Origin: Pseudomonadota bacterium
Lineage (GTDB): Bacteria > Pseudomonadota > Alphaproteobacteria > Caulobacterales > Caulobacteraceae
Direction: 5' to 3'
Length of the DNA stretch: 5,814 bases
NCBI GenBank assembly: GCA_023433655.1
Contig: JAEYUE010000321.1
Coordinates: 1 to 5,814 of the forward strand
Position numbers and translations under genes: made by a program. Positions 5,254 through 5,814 of this stretch are shown here, piece by piece; position 1 is the first letter of the stretch, and each line of letters opens with the position of its first letter. The notes beneath the pieces are model-generated. The model was not told the origin of the DNA. It worked only from the letters and a program-made list of their open reading frames with translations, and made no database searches.

Positions 5254-5700
5254 ATGCCCGAACTCGACCCCTACGCTGACGACCAGGAACAGTCGGAAGT
5301 CTTTGACGAAACCCACATCGACGACGAGGGCGACGGCGATATCCTGCTGGACGAGGCCGACCCGGTCCTGGACGTCACCCAGGCCGAGGGCGACGCCGAC
5401 GAGGACGAGGCCGACGAAGACGCGCTCGATGACCTCGACGACGAGCTCGGCGCCTCGGGCGTCGAGGCCGAGGCGGACGCCCTGCTGGGGGTCGACGGCG
5501 AGCGGCTGACCGAGATCGACGGCGAGAGCGCCGGCCTGCAGGGGCGCGACGAGGTCGAACTGGTCTATTCCGGCCTGATGCGCAACTCGAAGGGGGCCCA
5601 GGCCAGCGCCGCCCACTGGGAGGCCAAGCGGCTGTCCGACGACGACATTTCGGATCTGGGCTACGGCCCGGACGCCGACGAAGACCACCCCTCGAGCTGA
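5254..5700 (+). CDS. Unrecognised, extremely acidic 148-residue protein
   Basis: I do not recognise this protein. Counting from ATG 5254, 51 of 148 residues are Asp or Glu and only six are Lys or Arg. The first 80 or so residues are mostly an acidic, low-complexity and probably disordered stretch (for example EGDADEDEADEDALDDLDDE). The last 50 are more normal in composition and could be a small folded or binding segment (DEVELVYSGLMRNSKGAQAS, then HWEAKRLSDDDISDLGYG). There is no signal peptide and no membrane helix. The start at 5254 is preferred over the in-frame ATG at 5242 because GGAGG (5244-5248) sits five bases upstream of it and overlaps the earlier ATG. The gene begins 36 bases after flmG and is followed 11 bases later by another small gene. 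The strong ribosome-binding site and the compositionally distinct C-terminus argue that it is genuine. Its function is unknown. Confidence 0.8.
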   Translation: MPELDPYADDQEQSEVFDETHIDDEGDGDILLDEADPVLDVTQAEGDADEDEADEDALDDLDDELGASGVEAEADALLGVDGERLTEIDGESAGLQGRDEVELVYSGLMRNSKGAQASAAHWEAKRLSDDDISDLGYGPDADEDHPSS

Positions 5701-5711
5701 GGAGCCGACCC

Positions 5712-5814
5712 ATGACCACCCTCCCCCACGGCCACAACCCGGACCATCAGCAGGCCCCCGCCGACGACGTGCCCTACGCGAAAAAAGCCGAGCGCGAAGC
5801 CGGCAAGCCGGACC
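5712..5814 (+). CDS. Start of a small hydrophilic protein gene (cut by window edge), unknown
   Basis: ATG at 5712 opens a frame that stays open to the window edge (34 codons, beginning MTTLPHGHNPDHQQAPADDV). It is preceded by GAGGAG (5699-5704), seven bases before the start and overlapping the stop codon of the acidic gene. The two genes are therefore almost certainly one operon, perhaps with coupled translation. The visible part is hydrophilic, rich in His, Pro and charged residues, with no signal peptide. The family cannot be named from this fragment. Confidence 0.65.
   Translation, partial: MTTLPHGHNPDHQQAPADDVPYAKKAEREAGKPD

Noticed and set aside
4036..5688. 550-codon open frame on the minus strand across flmG and the acidic gene
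   Set aside because: It is antisense to two well-supported genes. Its product is a low-complexity mix of Val, Gly, Asp and Arg typical of the reverse frame of G/C-rich coding DNA, and no family motif is seen.

Overview
This looks like chromosomal DNA from an alphaproteobacterium of the order Caulobacterales, most likely Brevundimonas or a close relative. The reasons are the strong G/C bias in third codon positions, the FlbT/FlaF flagellin-control pair, and a divergent TPR-glycosyltransferase gene resembling Caulobacter flmG. The genus is an inference from gene content. No mobile element, CRISPR array or prophage was seen.

Layout. The left edge (1-107, minus strand) is the start of rpmJ, a zinc-independent form of ribosomal protein L36. 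Upstream of it are a hairpin with a U-rich tract and a very good sigma70-type promoter. Before those, also on the minus strand, lies a 32-codon membrane microprotein gene (245-343). An Lrp/AsnC-family regulator follows on the plus strand (465-944). It runs head-on into a minus-strand tRNA-Cys(GCA) gene (960-1036) whose fold has two unexpected extra nucleotides. A lipoprotein lytic transglycosylase of the MltB type with a C-terminal peptidoglycan-binding domain occupies 1208-2497.

The flagellar block comes next. flbT and flaF overlap and are transcribed leftwards (3279 to 2511). flmG is divergent from them (3409-5217) and encodes a TPR plus glycosyltransferase protein. In Caulobacter, FlbT and FlaF control flagellin mRNA and translation, and FlmG glycosylates flagellin. 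The two transcription units therefore probably act on the same substrate, flagellin, which is not encoded here. The 129-bp divergent region carries a TTAA direct repeat that may be a regulator site.

The right edge holds two small hydrophilic genes that I do not recognise. One encodes an extremely acidic 148-residue protein (5254-5700). The other is a partial gene (5712-5814) whose ribosome-binding site overlaps the preceding stop codon, so the pair looks like one operon. No intergenic gap exceeds 300 bases. I found no complete undescribed multi-gene system. The most unusual items are the tRNA-Cys structure, the rpmJ leader, the microprotein and the acidic gene pair.
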